Positions 41,310 through 52,600 of a stretch of 64,000 nucleotides of DNA are shown one piece after another. The DNA is taken from assembly GCA_026873275.1 (NCBI GenBank), contig JANTUC010000005.1, positions 1,798,001 to 1,862,000 on the forward strand. The letters run 5' to 3'. The translations under genes were made by a program, and so were the position numbers. This stretch comes from Pseudopithomyces maydicus (lineage: Eukaryota; Ascomycota; Dothideomycetes; Pleosporales; Didymosphaeriaceae). The notes under the pieces were generated by a model, which was not told the DNA's origin, did not search any database, and was given only the letters and a program-made list of their open reading frames with translations. Position 1 is the stretch's first letter. Every line of letters begins with the position of its first letter.

Positions 41310-43891
41310 AGAGCCAAGGGGCTTTGTCTTTTTGTCCACTTTTACCAAAACACCAACCGTAACACGACTACGCAAAATACCGCATGATACGCTCTGCTGC
41401 GGCAGCTGACAAGCGCCGCCCGACTCGATGCCGCTCAACGGAATCGCCAGCATGTAACAGGTCTGATCCTTGGTCCTTGTTTTGCTCTGCTTGCAGGAAG
41501 AAGCATTGCCTTTGCTGTTTGATATACTGGGTTAGCTACCAAGCTTGGAGGATAGGATCCCCGCTTGGGTGCGGAGGACGGCGCTGATGGTAGAATCGTC
41601 AACAATGACGTCGACCACGAGAAATCGACCATGTTGAATTCATGTACAAAGTCGCTTCCAGAGCTGCAAACAGCCCGTGACGACCGTATGCGCACAGCGC
41701 CTCCATCAGATAGTTGGCCTAACGGCGTAGATAGCCATTACAATATGACTCTTAACTTATTTCAACTTATTGCCTGCCTGTCTCGCTCGCACACCCTCGG
41801 GTCCAACCCACATGCAAGTATGCACCCCCTACCACCACCCTCGTCCACACTTCCGCACCCGCATGACCCTGATAGCCTGGTCGCCCAAACAAGACACACC
41901 TCCCAATCTCCCAGTCTGCGCTCCAATCAAATGCTCCCGCAGCGCCATGGGCCAATCGTGCCATCGCCCTTCTTGCCCTTTTTAGGCCTCGACTAGATCT
42001 GCGTGCATCACTCTGCAAGCCACGGATGACTGCATCCAGCGTGGATAAAATGGCCGAGTGACTCGTTTACACGGTACTGTTGATACTGTCGAGGTGAAAG
42101 GTGGGGCAGTTGGGTGACTCCTTGCGGTATAGCGCCTCCTACGAGCACCTTGCGACACTGGAGCACCTTCCGAGGAGTCATGGTCGTTGCCCACCAATCC
42201 ATGGCAGCGACCCAGATTCCGTGCGGCCTGGAACGCATACCGCACCTTGGGAATGCGCGGCCATCGTTTCTCGTGGCGCGTGATATTTCGCCCTGAGGCA
42301 CCAATATTGAAGGACGTCGACTACATACATACATAGTGTAGACTACTGTTTGCCCTGCCGTGTTTCATCTGCCCTCTGCGCCTGTACGGCATGTCCATGT
42401 GGTCCATGTGCACACCACCTAGGTACCACCATGAGGGAGGCCGCGCCGTTTCCAACGCCGGCAAACGTTGCGGGTTCTGGTCTGGCCAGGTGGAAGTATC
42501 TACAGTACAGTAGGACTCGTCAACCTGAGGCCAACTTAGTCTGTCACCTCGGGCCTCAGTTGTTGACGTGTGCCTGACACGTCTGGAGAATAGTCGAGGA
42601 TACCGTTGCTTTCTTCGCCCAGGATAGGCAAAGATGCGATTGTGCAAAGACCTTCTCCACTCTGTGAACTGGCAAGCGTGTCGGGTGAGTTTCAATCTCT
42701 GGTTTTGGGTTGCAAAAAGGGTCTTGGACACCTGAGAAGCTAGCGTCGATGAGGTGTCCTGAAGCGGAGCAAATCGCTGGAGAGAGAGAGACGTTGAAGG
42801 GCAAGCTTGGCTGGCCAGCTTTCGTCCACGGTCACTTTCTGACAGCTTGTCGCTCCACCGCGTCTTCCCTTTTTCGTGCGTTCCTGTCCAGGTCACCCCA
42901 GCACCGCCGGCACAACTCAGACGTGTTCAGCGCACGAACTTTTTCCTCAGGCCCGTTAGCCCGCGAATGCATCGACTGTGGCCGGCGATTGGAGGCGCGC
43001 GCGGGGATAGACGCGTGTGGAGTTTCACCGACTTTCCATCGCCGGTGTCCTCGGTTACAAGGGGCCGCATCGCATTGCAGCCTCACCGGTGACCGGTGAC
43101 CCACTTTCTTCCATATGATGGGCGATCAGTTTCGAGACACCGGGACCGAGCCTTGCTTTGCTGGCCACTTCGTTGTTATTGTGGTGAGAGTATGCTTAGA
43201 CTATTGATCGTCAGAAGGGTATGCGACGACGACGGTGGCTGCGGGGCAAGCATCGCAGCCCGACTTTGAGACAGGTCGAGCCGTCCATAGACTGCCCTAA
43301 TTGCAGCTTGCATAGCTTCATCATCAAAACGTACACACGCCCGGCAGGGCTGTGCTTGTTTTGTAGAATGGCAGAAAAACGAGTGTTGATTCGATGAGGA
43401 GTGATGGGGCTGTGTTGTGAACGAGAGTTCAGCCCCGGAGCGCCACAAACCCCACGTGATGTCGTGATATCGCAAAGCTGCATCAACAGGCGGAATGGCT
43501 GTGCAAAGATACGAAAGCTTATCTATTAGGACCTCACTCAACAGTCTTAATGTCCGTGATATGCGAGACACGAGCTGCCCAGATCGGTGTCTGGATGGAC
43601 TGATCTCTTGATGCCACGTCTCCGTGCACTAATGCGTTGAGGTTTGCGCAGAAGGAGTCTTACGAACAATTCATCGGTGAAACGTTCGCAGTCTAGCAAT
43701 CAAAAAAGAAACAACACAGTTTGAATAAGAGATCGTAGTATTGACATGGCGGTTGCTTAAACCTCCGCCATTCCCGCGCTGGCTGATTGGTCAATGACCC
43801 TTGCGCCGAAGATGATCCGACTCTGCGCATGCCAATTCGAAAACCTCACTCAACTTCATCAAGTGTCCGCACCCCGCAACGTTGCTCGAGT
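41310..43891. other. Long region without recognisable genes
   Basis: 2.6 kb of mixed composition. Open frames up to about 190 codons on both strands have no motif. It should hold the 3' UTR of the gene ending at 41309 and the promoter of the ribosomal protein gene at 43892. Confidence 0.45.
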
Positions 43892-44339
43892 ATGGCGAAA
43901 AAAGGTAAGTTTTACCCACAGCATGCACTCCATTTCTTCACTCGACGAATTGATGCCTTCCCCTCCGCGGCGGTAGAGCCGCACTGCCTGTCCAAACCCC
44001 TAGCGAAACACGAAGCTGACTGCTTGGGTGAACAGCGAAGTCCCGCACCATCATGGTGCGCCTGATCTCCATGGCCATGACGGGCTACTACCGAACGCTG
44101 ATGCGGCCGCGCGTTCACCGACCGCTGAGCATGATGAAATACGATCCCATCGGTACGCAACTACCTCGCACGCTGCCCCCGAGCCCACGACTGCCGGACC
44201 CCTTATTTCAAACGGCCACGGAAATTGGGGGACTGTGTCGCGATCGCTGGAAGGTGTACATGAGTGCGGAACCTTGACTGACAGGGGAACAGTGCGAAAA
44301 CAAGTGTTGTTCCTGGAGCAGAAACGAGGAAAGAAATAA
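43892..44339 (+). CDS. mrpl39: Mitochondrial large-subunit ribosomal protein bL33m (yeast Mrpl39 orthologue)
   Basis: Three small exons, 43892-43904 (13 nt), 44036-44152 and 44293-44339, with introns of 131 and 140 nt, giving 58 residues. The splice joins MAKK to AKSRTIMVRLISMAMTGYY and later MMKYDPI to VRKQVLFLEQKRGKK. This is the full bL33 fold: basic start, KS/RT strand, conserved Y and the QVLFLEQK end. 58 residues is the normal fungal length. It lacks a long cleavable presequence; the basic N terminus probably serves for import, as in other bL33m proteins. It is a structural component of the mitoribosome near the E site. The first exon is so short that gene finders can miss the gene. Confidence 0.93.
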
Positions 44340-44677
44340 ACGGTGCCACGGTCCATTCGACGCGAACGCTACCGGATCGATTTTGCGCTGCGGTAACCTG
44401 CTATCGATATGAACCAAGAAGTTCACGAGCATACCAATGAGGTGGATGGAATTCAGCGGCTTCCGACCCCGAGGTCAGGCAGACTTGGGGCGTATTTAAG
44501 AGTCTCGTGCTATGAAGAGCATTGTAGAGATATGTTTGCATACTGTACCATACACCATGCATGGCCTGGCGTTATATATGATATTTTCAAACGTTTTCGC
44601 AACATGCAACCCCCGTGTGTCTATAACATGGACAAAGAATATTACGTCGCGGCCTCCATTGCAGCAATCCCAGCTTC
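44340..44677. other. Convergent 3' region
   Basis: 338 bp between the bL33m (+) and class II aldolase (-) stops. Nothing recognisable. Confidence 0.4.
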
Positions 44678-45676
44678 CTACGCCTTGCCACTGCTTTCAC
44701 AGATATCCATCCACCTCTCTGTCTCAGCCTGCAGCACTTCCATTCCCTGGTCGATCAATTTCACCAACGACATGGTACTCGCGTTTTTCTTCAGATGCGC
44801 ATTCCATACATCCAACAATACTCTGTTCACGTTGAGTTTCACGGCTCCGTTGTCGATAGCCTGCCTCATGACCTCTGGCGGGAAATCATTTGTACCGTGC
44901 AGCGCAATGAGCACGCGACCGTTAATCTGCTTGTGAATAGCGGTCAACTTGTCGAAATGTATCTGTCCCGGAGCGGGTCCAGAGGGCCCATAGTCACCGT
45001 GGACGTTGCCGATTGACGGGGCTAGAACATCGATGCCAGCAGCGATGAACTTGTCGACGTCTTCCGGGGTGGTGAAAAGCGCTGCGTCGCTCGTTAATGA
45101 TGCTTCTTGCTCAATGAATTATAGAATATCTGTGCATGGAAAGGAGAAGTGTGAACCCTACCTTCTAAACCCTCTGTATCGGCAATCCCATCTTCCCCTC
45201 CCTCTATCCTCCCGCTCTCCGCCTCAACAGCTATCCCCCTATCGTGACATTCCTTCGCCAACACCTTGGTCTTCTCCAGATTCTCCGCTTCATCATAATG
45301 CGACATATCCACCATGACCGAGTCCACCGGCAACGTAGCAATAATCTCGCGGATATGCTCTACATTCTGCGCGTGATCGATGTGCAGACAGAGTGGGACG
45401 CTGGCTGACCGGACGGCCGCGGCGGCGGCATGTGCAAGGGTGGGGAGTTGCTTCAGGGTAGAGGGGAAGAGCTGAATGATGAGGGGTGAGCGCTTTGCTT
45501 CGGCAGCGCGGACCATTGCTGTGAGCTGCTCGACATTGTATCTTATCAACGTCAGTTGAAGATCGGTTTTGTAAATAGAGCTGGGTTCCGTACGCGATTG
45601 CGGCCAAGACGCCGTATTTGCCTTTCGCGGCGGCATTCAGGATGTCCAGCGTTCGGTTTTTGCTGCTTTGGGCCAT
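44678..45676 (-). CDS. Class II fructose-bisphosphate-aldolase-family (ketose-bisphosphate/tagatose type) aldolase
   Basis: Exon 1 is 45676-45594, exon 2 is 45541-45162 and exon 3 is 45102-44678; 295 residues. Exon 1 gives DILNAAAKGKYGVLAAIA joined to YNVEQLTAMVRAAE, the usual start of the fold. The zinc site appears as LCLHIDHAQNVEHI, and the second metal region as GNVHGDYG. LIALHGTND and GAVKLNVNRVLL are the substrate-phosphate loop and the closing strand. The acceptor of intron 2 is ambiguous: 45105 adds one residue and 45102 gives LEASLTSDAALFTTPEDVD, which I prefer. These enzymes cleave or form ketose bisphosphates, or dicarbonyl analogues, in a zinc-dependent reaction. Fungal paralogues often sit beside regulators and permeases rather than in glycolysis, as here, so a catabolic role for a specific sugar is likely. 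Confidence 0.85.
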
Positions 45677-46353
45677 TTTGGAAATATTATGGGTGGCGTA
45701 TTCTGAGTGTATTGTTGTTGATAACTCACAGATATTATGAAAATAGGGACCAGGACAGCATGAGCTATTTCAGCATTGACGTAGCTACCAGCGACACCCT
45801 GTTCAATTTGTACGATTCCGAGCTGGCTTCTTCCCCGGCTCCAATCCGACGACACATGATTAAGATGTCGGGAGCTTGTGTCCCCAGACTAGGTTCGCGT
45901 CGAAACCAAACTGCATTGGCAACATAGCATGGTGGGGAACTGCATGAGTGCTCGTCTCGAGGCAGGGTTCAGCAAGCGAGTGGCGACGTCACTGCTACCC
46001 CATGGAGACGGTTCCCCGCGTGTTTTAAAAAAGGCGATCATCACGCTGACTCGGGTTATCAGTGTTTCAAGCAGCTTTGTTTATACTACTGAGTCGTGCT
46101 AGGTGCACTGTCGACCTAATGTAGGTTTGCGGCTCGCAACGTGGCACGGCAGCGTGCAGAGGGTCCCGGCTAGGCTATGCGGCAACTGTGGGTGGAATCG
46201 GTTCCGCTGCACATCCGCAATCTGCGGAACACGACGACTAGACCGAAACTACTTCGCTGGAGAAAAGTGGTTGGAATTTATCAAATCATTCAAGTACTTG
46301 TAATCGCTTGTAATAGACAGCAGGGTATGGCATGCTTTTATTAACATTCATGA
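45677..46353. other. Region between class II aldolase and a Zn2Cys6 regulator
   Basis: 677 bp with the aldolase promoter and the 3' UTR of the regulator. No coding signal. Confidence 0.4.
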
Positions 46354-48557
46354 TTAAGGATCGACTCTCCAGTAACTCGCAAGATCATCAAGCAGTGTCT
46401 TGGGAGGAAACTTGGTAATATCAAGCGTTTTTTCCAATAGCTGTAGCACGGCGTTCTGCTTAACTGGTGTTTGTACACAAAGTCCCGCTACGTTGTTGTT
46501 AGTGTTTCTTCTTTAATGGCAGGGTTCATGAAAGTCCAGGCAGACAGAAAACTTGGGCATCTGCCCGTGACGGCTCTACTCCTTGTGCCGTCCTGTGATA
46601 CACGACATGGAAATATACAGAAAATGGCTTATGTGCTGATAGAATCTTGCCAATTCTGTTTAAATCCAGTGCACTTTGGAACGACACGCAAAGGATTGAG
46701 CCCAAGAGATGCCCCAAGTATCTAGCCGTTCGTAGTGCCATGACTCACCTGCATATAGGGCCTGGTAATCGACAAAAGCACTTGGAAGGTCGCTGCCCTG
46801 ATGCATCAGGGCTATGCCGCATATCGTCTCGACGCTTTCATCCAAAAGCCGCTGTCGCCGACTGAACTCACTCATTCCGCCGATGGAGGGCTGGTTAATA
46901 AGAACAACTATACGAGCGAAGTGAAACATCTGGATCGCCACTGCGTAAGACGGAGGATGGATCCAGATGGGTGTGAACAGTCCAGATTGCGGCGCGGATT
47001 GCGCATAGATCGGCTGGAAAGAAGGCGGTAGAATTCGGTACCAGTCGTCCAGAGCTTGAAGTAGCTTGTCGCCTTGGTCGATCCGAATGTTCATCTCGCA
47101 ATGCTTCTCGTTGGCAGCAAAGTCAACACATCTTGCACAAATGTAGACGATCCGAGTCGCCAGTTCGTCTGGTGTTAAATCGATAAGTCTCTTGGTCGGC
47201 CTCCATATTGTTAATACGCGACGGGACTCGCGAAATGCGACCCAGATGTCTTGTCGCAACCACATCCACCAGGCTGCTCTCCTTAATCCGTCCTTCGTCT
47301 CGCCGTTATTATCTTGTGACCGTTGGATCCAAAAGATACCTCGTAAATGGCGTTCCCAACCCCCATCGCTATATCTACCAGATGCATCGAACATCTCATA
47401 TGTGCTAATCAGAATGGCAGTCGCAATAATCTCCGTCGATCTTGTATAGGAAGGGTAAACAAGATTCTGGGAGAGATATTGCAGTGTTTCCAGGTAATAT
47501 TGCGTTGCGACTTCGTGCAACGGATTGACTAGTCCACTGGTTTCTTGTAAACTGCAATGCGACACTGGCGTTTGAGCATTGTAAGCTTGATGGGGTGATT
47601 GATGTTCGGAGAGCAATGCCATGTGTCGAGCCGCCACTGCAAGTAGTGACTTCAGCAACCCAATATTGTGTACGGCGAGTTTCGGGACCATATTTGTGAA
47701 ATGCTTTGGTGGGTTTAGCAAATCTAGAATGGGACCCAGAACATTAATGTAATGATGAAAAAGCCGGAGCTCGTCGTCTTTTAATCCGATGATGTTGTGG
47801 GATCTCCATGGTTCGAAGGCAGCATCAGTCAGACGACTTTGTCCTGCTGGGTGAAGTTGGGGATCGATACCGGTTCTCGAATCCGGAACAGGGCTTTGCC
47901 TTCTCGAGAGACTGATCTCGGCAAAGCCTAGATTATGTTTTTGAATGTTATTGATGGCATCCTCAGCCAAAAGGTCAAACCATTCGAATGGTGCTGAACT
48001 GGGCGATGGAAGTGAGGTTGATAATGCGACAGGCGATAGATCGAAACGCAACTCGGGTGATTCCCCAAACACTCTCACACTTCCATCACTGATGGATTTT
48101 CGGGTCATGGGTGAGTCGCGGACTACAGAGAGCTTGGGTTGAGTAGGAGAAGTGACAGTCGCTACCGCCTGTACACCGGCCCCCGGCTCTGCAGAATCAT
48201 CAGTGGTATGTGCATAGGCGCACTCCCTTTCGCTCTTGAGACATTGCCCACAGCGGGGTTTGCTTTCATCACACTTCACCCGCCTTTTGCGACATGTCAA
48301 GCTGGACTAATGTTAGTAGTGGACTTTAATGTGAAGACTCTTCGTCTGATCCAGACCATGGTGGTCAGATTTGAAAGACTCGAAGTGTTGTGAGGCAATG
48401 AGATGTATGCGCGGGTGTGCGTGACTGAACAACTCTAGTGGCGATAGAGTTTCCCATAGCCGGAAACGGTACATTGTGGGTGAGCTTACCAGCCAGTCGT
48501 AGTGCGGAGACCCCGCGCGCGCGATGGTCGAGACTTGCGAGGCTTGTTGGCAGGCAT
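46354..48557 (-). CDS. Zn2Cys6 transcription factor beside class II aldolase
   Basis: Three exons, 48557-48490, 48301-46749 and 46487-46354; 584 residues. The first, 188-nt intron splits the zinc cluster, joining RTTTGC to LTCRKRRVKC; the cysteines read GCLTCRKRRVKCDESKPRCGQCLKSERECAY, a complete cluster. The middle shows the common layout of the fungal regulatory domain, including LETLQYLSQNL and an IATAILISTYEMFD helix. The last exon adds a conserved C terminus, QLLEKTLDITKFPPKTLLDD, after a 261-nt intron. Phases (2, then 1) close exactly. The first ATG lies in a short basic N terminus (MPANKPRKSRPSRARG) typical for this class. It probably controls the neighbouring aldolase, SDR or permease (inference from position). 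Confidence 0.87.
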
Positions 48558-49056
48558 CACAGCGCATCTCGCATTGTCAAAAGCCTTCGCGTCGAGGAGG
48601 CGTGCTGCGCTCGGTTCGAGGGGGAAGAGGAGCTGGGGAAGCATGGGGTTCTACTGGGTCTGGGTAGCCCAGCTCCGGTCCGATTAGGACGGACATTCTC
48701 CACACGCTAGCTAGGCCTCCGCTGGACGGCGAAAACTCTGCGATGCGTTCACGGAGCATGCGGTTATCTGCGCGCATGAGTGCGGAGAAGAACGAGCAGG
48801 TTGATGCGGTCGTCATGGGAATGCGTGTGCGACTCGCGGGTGTTTCGCTGTCATGCGCGCGCCTGAGCACGCGCGCGTTAACGTTCACTCTCTGTACAAT
48901 TCGTGCATCGCTCTTCTCACGTCATGGTAGCCATTCACGCCTTGTACGTATGGTGATTCATCTAAAAAAGCAGAATGAAACTTGGTATTCGTGCTATCGC
49001 TATTATCAAATCTTAAATGCCCCAGAACTCCACCCATGCAGCAGCACACGATTTCT
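48558..49056. other. Promoter region of the regulator
   Basis: 499 bp; no gene. Alternating GCGC runs near 48855-48880. Confidence 0.4.
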
Positions 49057-49938
49057 TTACCAAGCGCCTACAATGCCAGCAATAGGAATGTCGATGCCTG
49101 TGGTGTACGTCGCGCCCTCTGATAGCAGATACACATAGGCACCACCGAGTTCTCGTGGATCTGCCAGTCGTGGCATGCCGCCGTAGTACTGCATCTTCAA
49201 GTTCCAGTCGGCCGCCTTCTCCACGTAGTAGGTCATCTGTGTCCTTACGAAACCAGGGGAGATTGAATTGACACGGATGCCGTGTTTGGCCCACTCCATG
49301 GCGAGCGTGTGGGCCATGTTTCTTACGGCCGCCTTAGTGCCGCCATATGGCGCAGAGGGGGCAGCTCGGTTCGGGCGGTACGAAGTCATGGACGCAGTGA
49401 AGACAATGGATCCCTTGATCCCCAGTTCGATGAACTTGTTCGCCGCTGCCTTCGCGCAAAAGTACGCTCCAAAGACATTGAGATTGAACAGCTGCTCCAA
49501 CTGGGGGCGGTCGAAATCTAGTGCCGGCTGGTGCTTGGTCATGCCGGCATTCGCAATCATGCCATCGGTCCGGCCCGATTGAGCAACAACCTGGTCCACA
49601 GCTTTGGTAACACTCTCTTCCGATGTGACGTCGCAATTGATGTAGTGCACCCGCTTCGGATTCGCCTGTTGGAGTTGCTGGAATTCCTCGCCGGGCTCAA
49701 ATAGGTCAAAAGAATAGATCTCCTTCGCATCGTTGGCAAGGCACACAGTCGCAAGGCCAAGCCCAATGCCACGGTTTGCCCCCGTAATAACAATAACCTT
49801 GTTCTTGAGCGTTATCTTCCAATCATGGTCCGGTCCTGGCTCGGTCGAGATATATTCGGGTGCAGGTACCGACTGTGCGACCTGGGTTGGCACATCGCTG
49901 GCCTTAGATGCTTCATTTGTTGTGGCAGAGGGCGACAT
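49057..49938 (-). CDS. Short-chain dehydrogenase/reductase (sorbose-reductase/mannitol-dehydrogenase-like)
   Basis: Single exon, 293 residues. Classical SDR layout after a 40-residue N-terminal extension: VIVITGANRGIGLGLA (TGxxxGIG, dinucleotide binding), a CDVTSEES acidic segment, MIANAGMT (NAG-type), SMTSYRPN with the catalytic Ser, and APYGGTKAAVRN with YxxxK. A proline-led region ISPGFVRTQMT follows. The set matches fungal NADPH-dependent polyol/ketose reductases such as sorbose reductase and mannitol dehydrogenase. Cytosolic. With the neighbouring class II aldolase and permease it suggests uptake and processing of a ketose or polyol (inference). Confidence 0.87.
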   Translation of the reverse strand: MSPSATTNEASKASDVPTQVAQSVPAPEYISTEPGPDHDWKITLKNKVIVITGANRGIGLGLATVCLANDAKEIYSFDLFEPGEEFQQLQQANPKRVHYINCDVTSEESVTKAVDQVVAQSGRTDGMIANAGMTKHQPALDFDRPQLEQLFNLNVFGAYFCAKAAANKFIELGIKGSIVFTASMTSYRPNRAAPSAPYGGTKAAVRNMAHTLAMEWAKHGIRVNSISPGFVRTQMTYYVEKAADWNLKMQYYGGMPRLADPRELGGAYVYLLSEGATYTTGIDIPIAGIVGAW

Positions 49939-50604
49939 TATGGCAGAGGTCGGACAGGGTCTCTAAAATTATAGCGATAACACGAAACGAGAGATAGGTG
50001 GCTGAGGATGGATGGAGCTCCAACACGGACCTCGAGCTGCTTTATACGACTGAAAGGCCATAGAAAACGCTGCAGCCACAACTTTTGCCGGAGAGAAGTC
50101 CTGCCTGGCCCTGCCGAATGGTCTTCCATAGAGACCTGCTCCGTGGAAGCAAACATAGCTCCACGAATTGTGTTGGAACCGAGACCTTGCCACGAGACGA
50201 CAACGACCTTCCCTAGTACATTGTGGGTGATAAAGGAACGCACGCTAAGAGATGTGCCTCGCAACGAGGCATGCTCGGCTGACTTGCCGAGGGTGCGCTC
50301 AAACTGCTGGTTTCCCAGCTCGCCCAATCAGGCTTGTAACCTTGCAACACTAACCCGCAAGCCTGGGGCCTGGAGGACCTCGGGCGATATGAGGGTTAGC
50401 CATGTGCGGAGGAAACCCATCATTCGGTAAAATCCGGGGCAGCCTTCTGTCACCCCAGCTCACACGACTCCAAATATGTATAAAGTTTGATCTGCACTTC
50501 CTTTGACGTGATATCAACCAAGAGCTCGGGTGCAATCATTTACTCCCGTTGCCTCTGTCATAAATTTTCTGCAGCTCTAAATTCATTACCGAGGGGCAAC
50601 AATC
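49939..50604. promoter_or_regulatory. Divergent promoter of the SDR and the Dal5-type permease
   Basis: 666 bp between two start codons facing away from each other, suggesting co-regulation. I do not see a specific operator. Confidence 0.4.
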
Positions 50605-52314
50605 ATGACTTCGACACCACGGTCTGTCGAGCACTTCGACGTCGACACGAAAAGCATCGATGCCACCAAACACGAACACGTCGAGATAACAGCAGATGGG
50701 ATATCATGGACACCAGAAGAGGAGAAGAAGGTTCTGCGCAAGATCGATCTTCAGCTTATGCCGATGATGTGGCTCATGTACCTCCTCTCCTACATGGACC
50801 GGACCAAGTAACACAACCATGTCGCTTTCTTGATGCCAAATATTGACTCTATTCCAGTATTGGCAATGCAAAGATTGCAGGTATGCAGACGGATCTTAAC
50901 CTCACATCGAATGAGTACAGTATCTGTCTTGTTGTCTTCTTCGGTAAGTAACGATGAAGAATTTGCCCTCGGCTTGGCGCTAACAACAACAGTCACATAC
51001 GTCGTCTTCGAAGTGCCCTCGAACATGCTGATCGTGAGGATCCGACCATCCATTTACCTTCCCATCATCATGACGATTTGGGGTGCTCTGACCTGCTGCA
51101 TGGCTGCGATCAAAGATTACGAGCACTTGGTTGTGCTCCGTATCTTTGTCGGTGTCTTCGAAGCCGGCTTCGGACCTGCCATGCTGCTCCTCATGTCTAG
51201 TTGGTATAAGCGCGAGGAACAGTCAAAACGTTTCGGCATCTATATCTCTGCAGCCATCCTTTCTGGTGCTTTTGGAGGTCTCCTTGCTGGTGCCATTACT
51301 GGGGGCATGGATGGCGCGGCTGGATACCGTGGCTGGCGCTGGCTCTTCATCATCGAGGGTGCAGCCACCATCTTCGTCGCGATCATGTCGTACTTCATTC
51401 TCCCTGACTTCCCTTCCACTAGTTCAAGGTTCACAGAGCGTGAAAGACAAATTGCATGTGCGCGCTTGACGCAGAGTGGTGTGACTGCCACTGCGGAAGG
51501 TGCCGAGAGAATGGGCAAGGGCAAGTCATTCATCCTCGCCATCAAAGATTGGCGCACTATTGGGTTTGTCCTCGGGTACATGGTAAGTTGCTTACTATCA
51601 TCTGAACAAAGTTCATACAGCTAACGTCACGGAGGTCATTGTCGGTTCCTCCACCCTATCCTACTTCTACCCAACGCTCGTCAACGGCCTCGGCTATACT
51701 TCCACTGTTCAAGCACAGTACATGACGGTTCCTATATACGCCGTTGCGTTTGTCTGCACTGCCATCACAGCCTACTTTGCTGATCGCATCCCGAACCATC
51801 GTGGTCTCATCATTGCCGGCTGGCTCACCTTCTCACTCATCACCTCGATACTTGTGTGTGTCATTTATAACTTCACCGCGCGCTACGCTTTATTGGTACG
51901 TAATTACTGGACACATATTGAGTGGGCGTTTATATCAGCAAGAGAAAGAAACCTTTCGCTTGGCTAAGACGTGGACCACACCCCGTACCGTCACCTCTAT
52001 ATCGACATCTTGCTAACGTTTTGTAGGTGTTAATGGCTGCTGGTCTCTGGGCCTCCAATGCCATCTCCCTATCATATGCTGGAGCCACATTTGGAGACAT
52101 GGAGCCTGAGGTCCGTGGTGTTGCACTTGCTTTGGTCAACGCGCTCGGCAACCTCGCGCAAATCTATGGCGCGTATCTGTTTCCCGCCGATGACAAGCCC
52201 AAATACCTTCTTGGCTTTGGTGTCATCTCGGGAATGTTGGGTGTCGGTGTTGTTGTCTATGTTATTATGCACATTTTGACCCGCAGGAAGGACGGCCTAA
52301 GCAGGTTCTTCTAG
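50605..52314 (+). CDS. MFS permease of the anion:cation symporter (Dal5/allantoate) family
   Basis: Five exons, 50605-50807, 50858-50943, 50993-51582, 51635-51895 and 52027-52314; 475 residues with all phases closing. The start of helix 1 reads LMYLLSYMDRTN and joins IGNAKIAGMQTDL, the ACS signature. VFEAGFGPAMLLLMSSWYKREEQSKRFGIY and GYRGWRWLFIIEG follow, then ten more hydrophobic segments. The C-terminal part contains MAAGLWASNAISLSYAGATFGDMEPEVRG. Family members carry carboxylates, vitamins or allantoate across the plasma membrane. It sits head to head with the SDR and 286 bp from the NRPS stop codon; either context could supply its substrate. Confidence 0.88.
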
Positions 52315-52600
52315 GCTTTTATATCTGACTTAAGTCATGAAGGCAATATACCTCTTTAGACATAGCACAGTGTATAGCCGCAATTAATTTTCTCATTTTA
52401 TGATGGTTGTCACCCGCAATGTCCTCTCTCGATATTTAACAGTCTTCACTGGTAGCAAAGAACCATGTCTTAACGAATGATTAATGGATTTATGAACATA
52501 ACCAAAGCGGAGTTTTACAACGAAATATGAAACCAGAACTATGTATACACCAAAGATTCCTTCACACTACTACTTAGGAAATACCTCCTTCTCCAGCAAA
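52315..52600. other. Convergent 3' region between the Dal5-type permease and the NRPS
   Basis: AT-rich 286 bp without features. Confidence 0.4.

Noticed and set aside
39764..41362. 532-codon frame on the + strand
   Set aside because: Proline/arginine-rich translation of low-complexity DNA; it overlaps the better-supported gene 40572-41309 in another frame.
42321..42896. 191-codon frame on the - strand
   Set aside because: No conserved pattern and no sensible splice sites; composition looks random.
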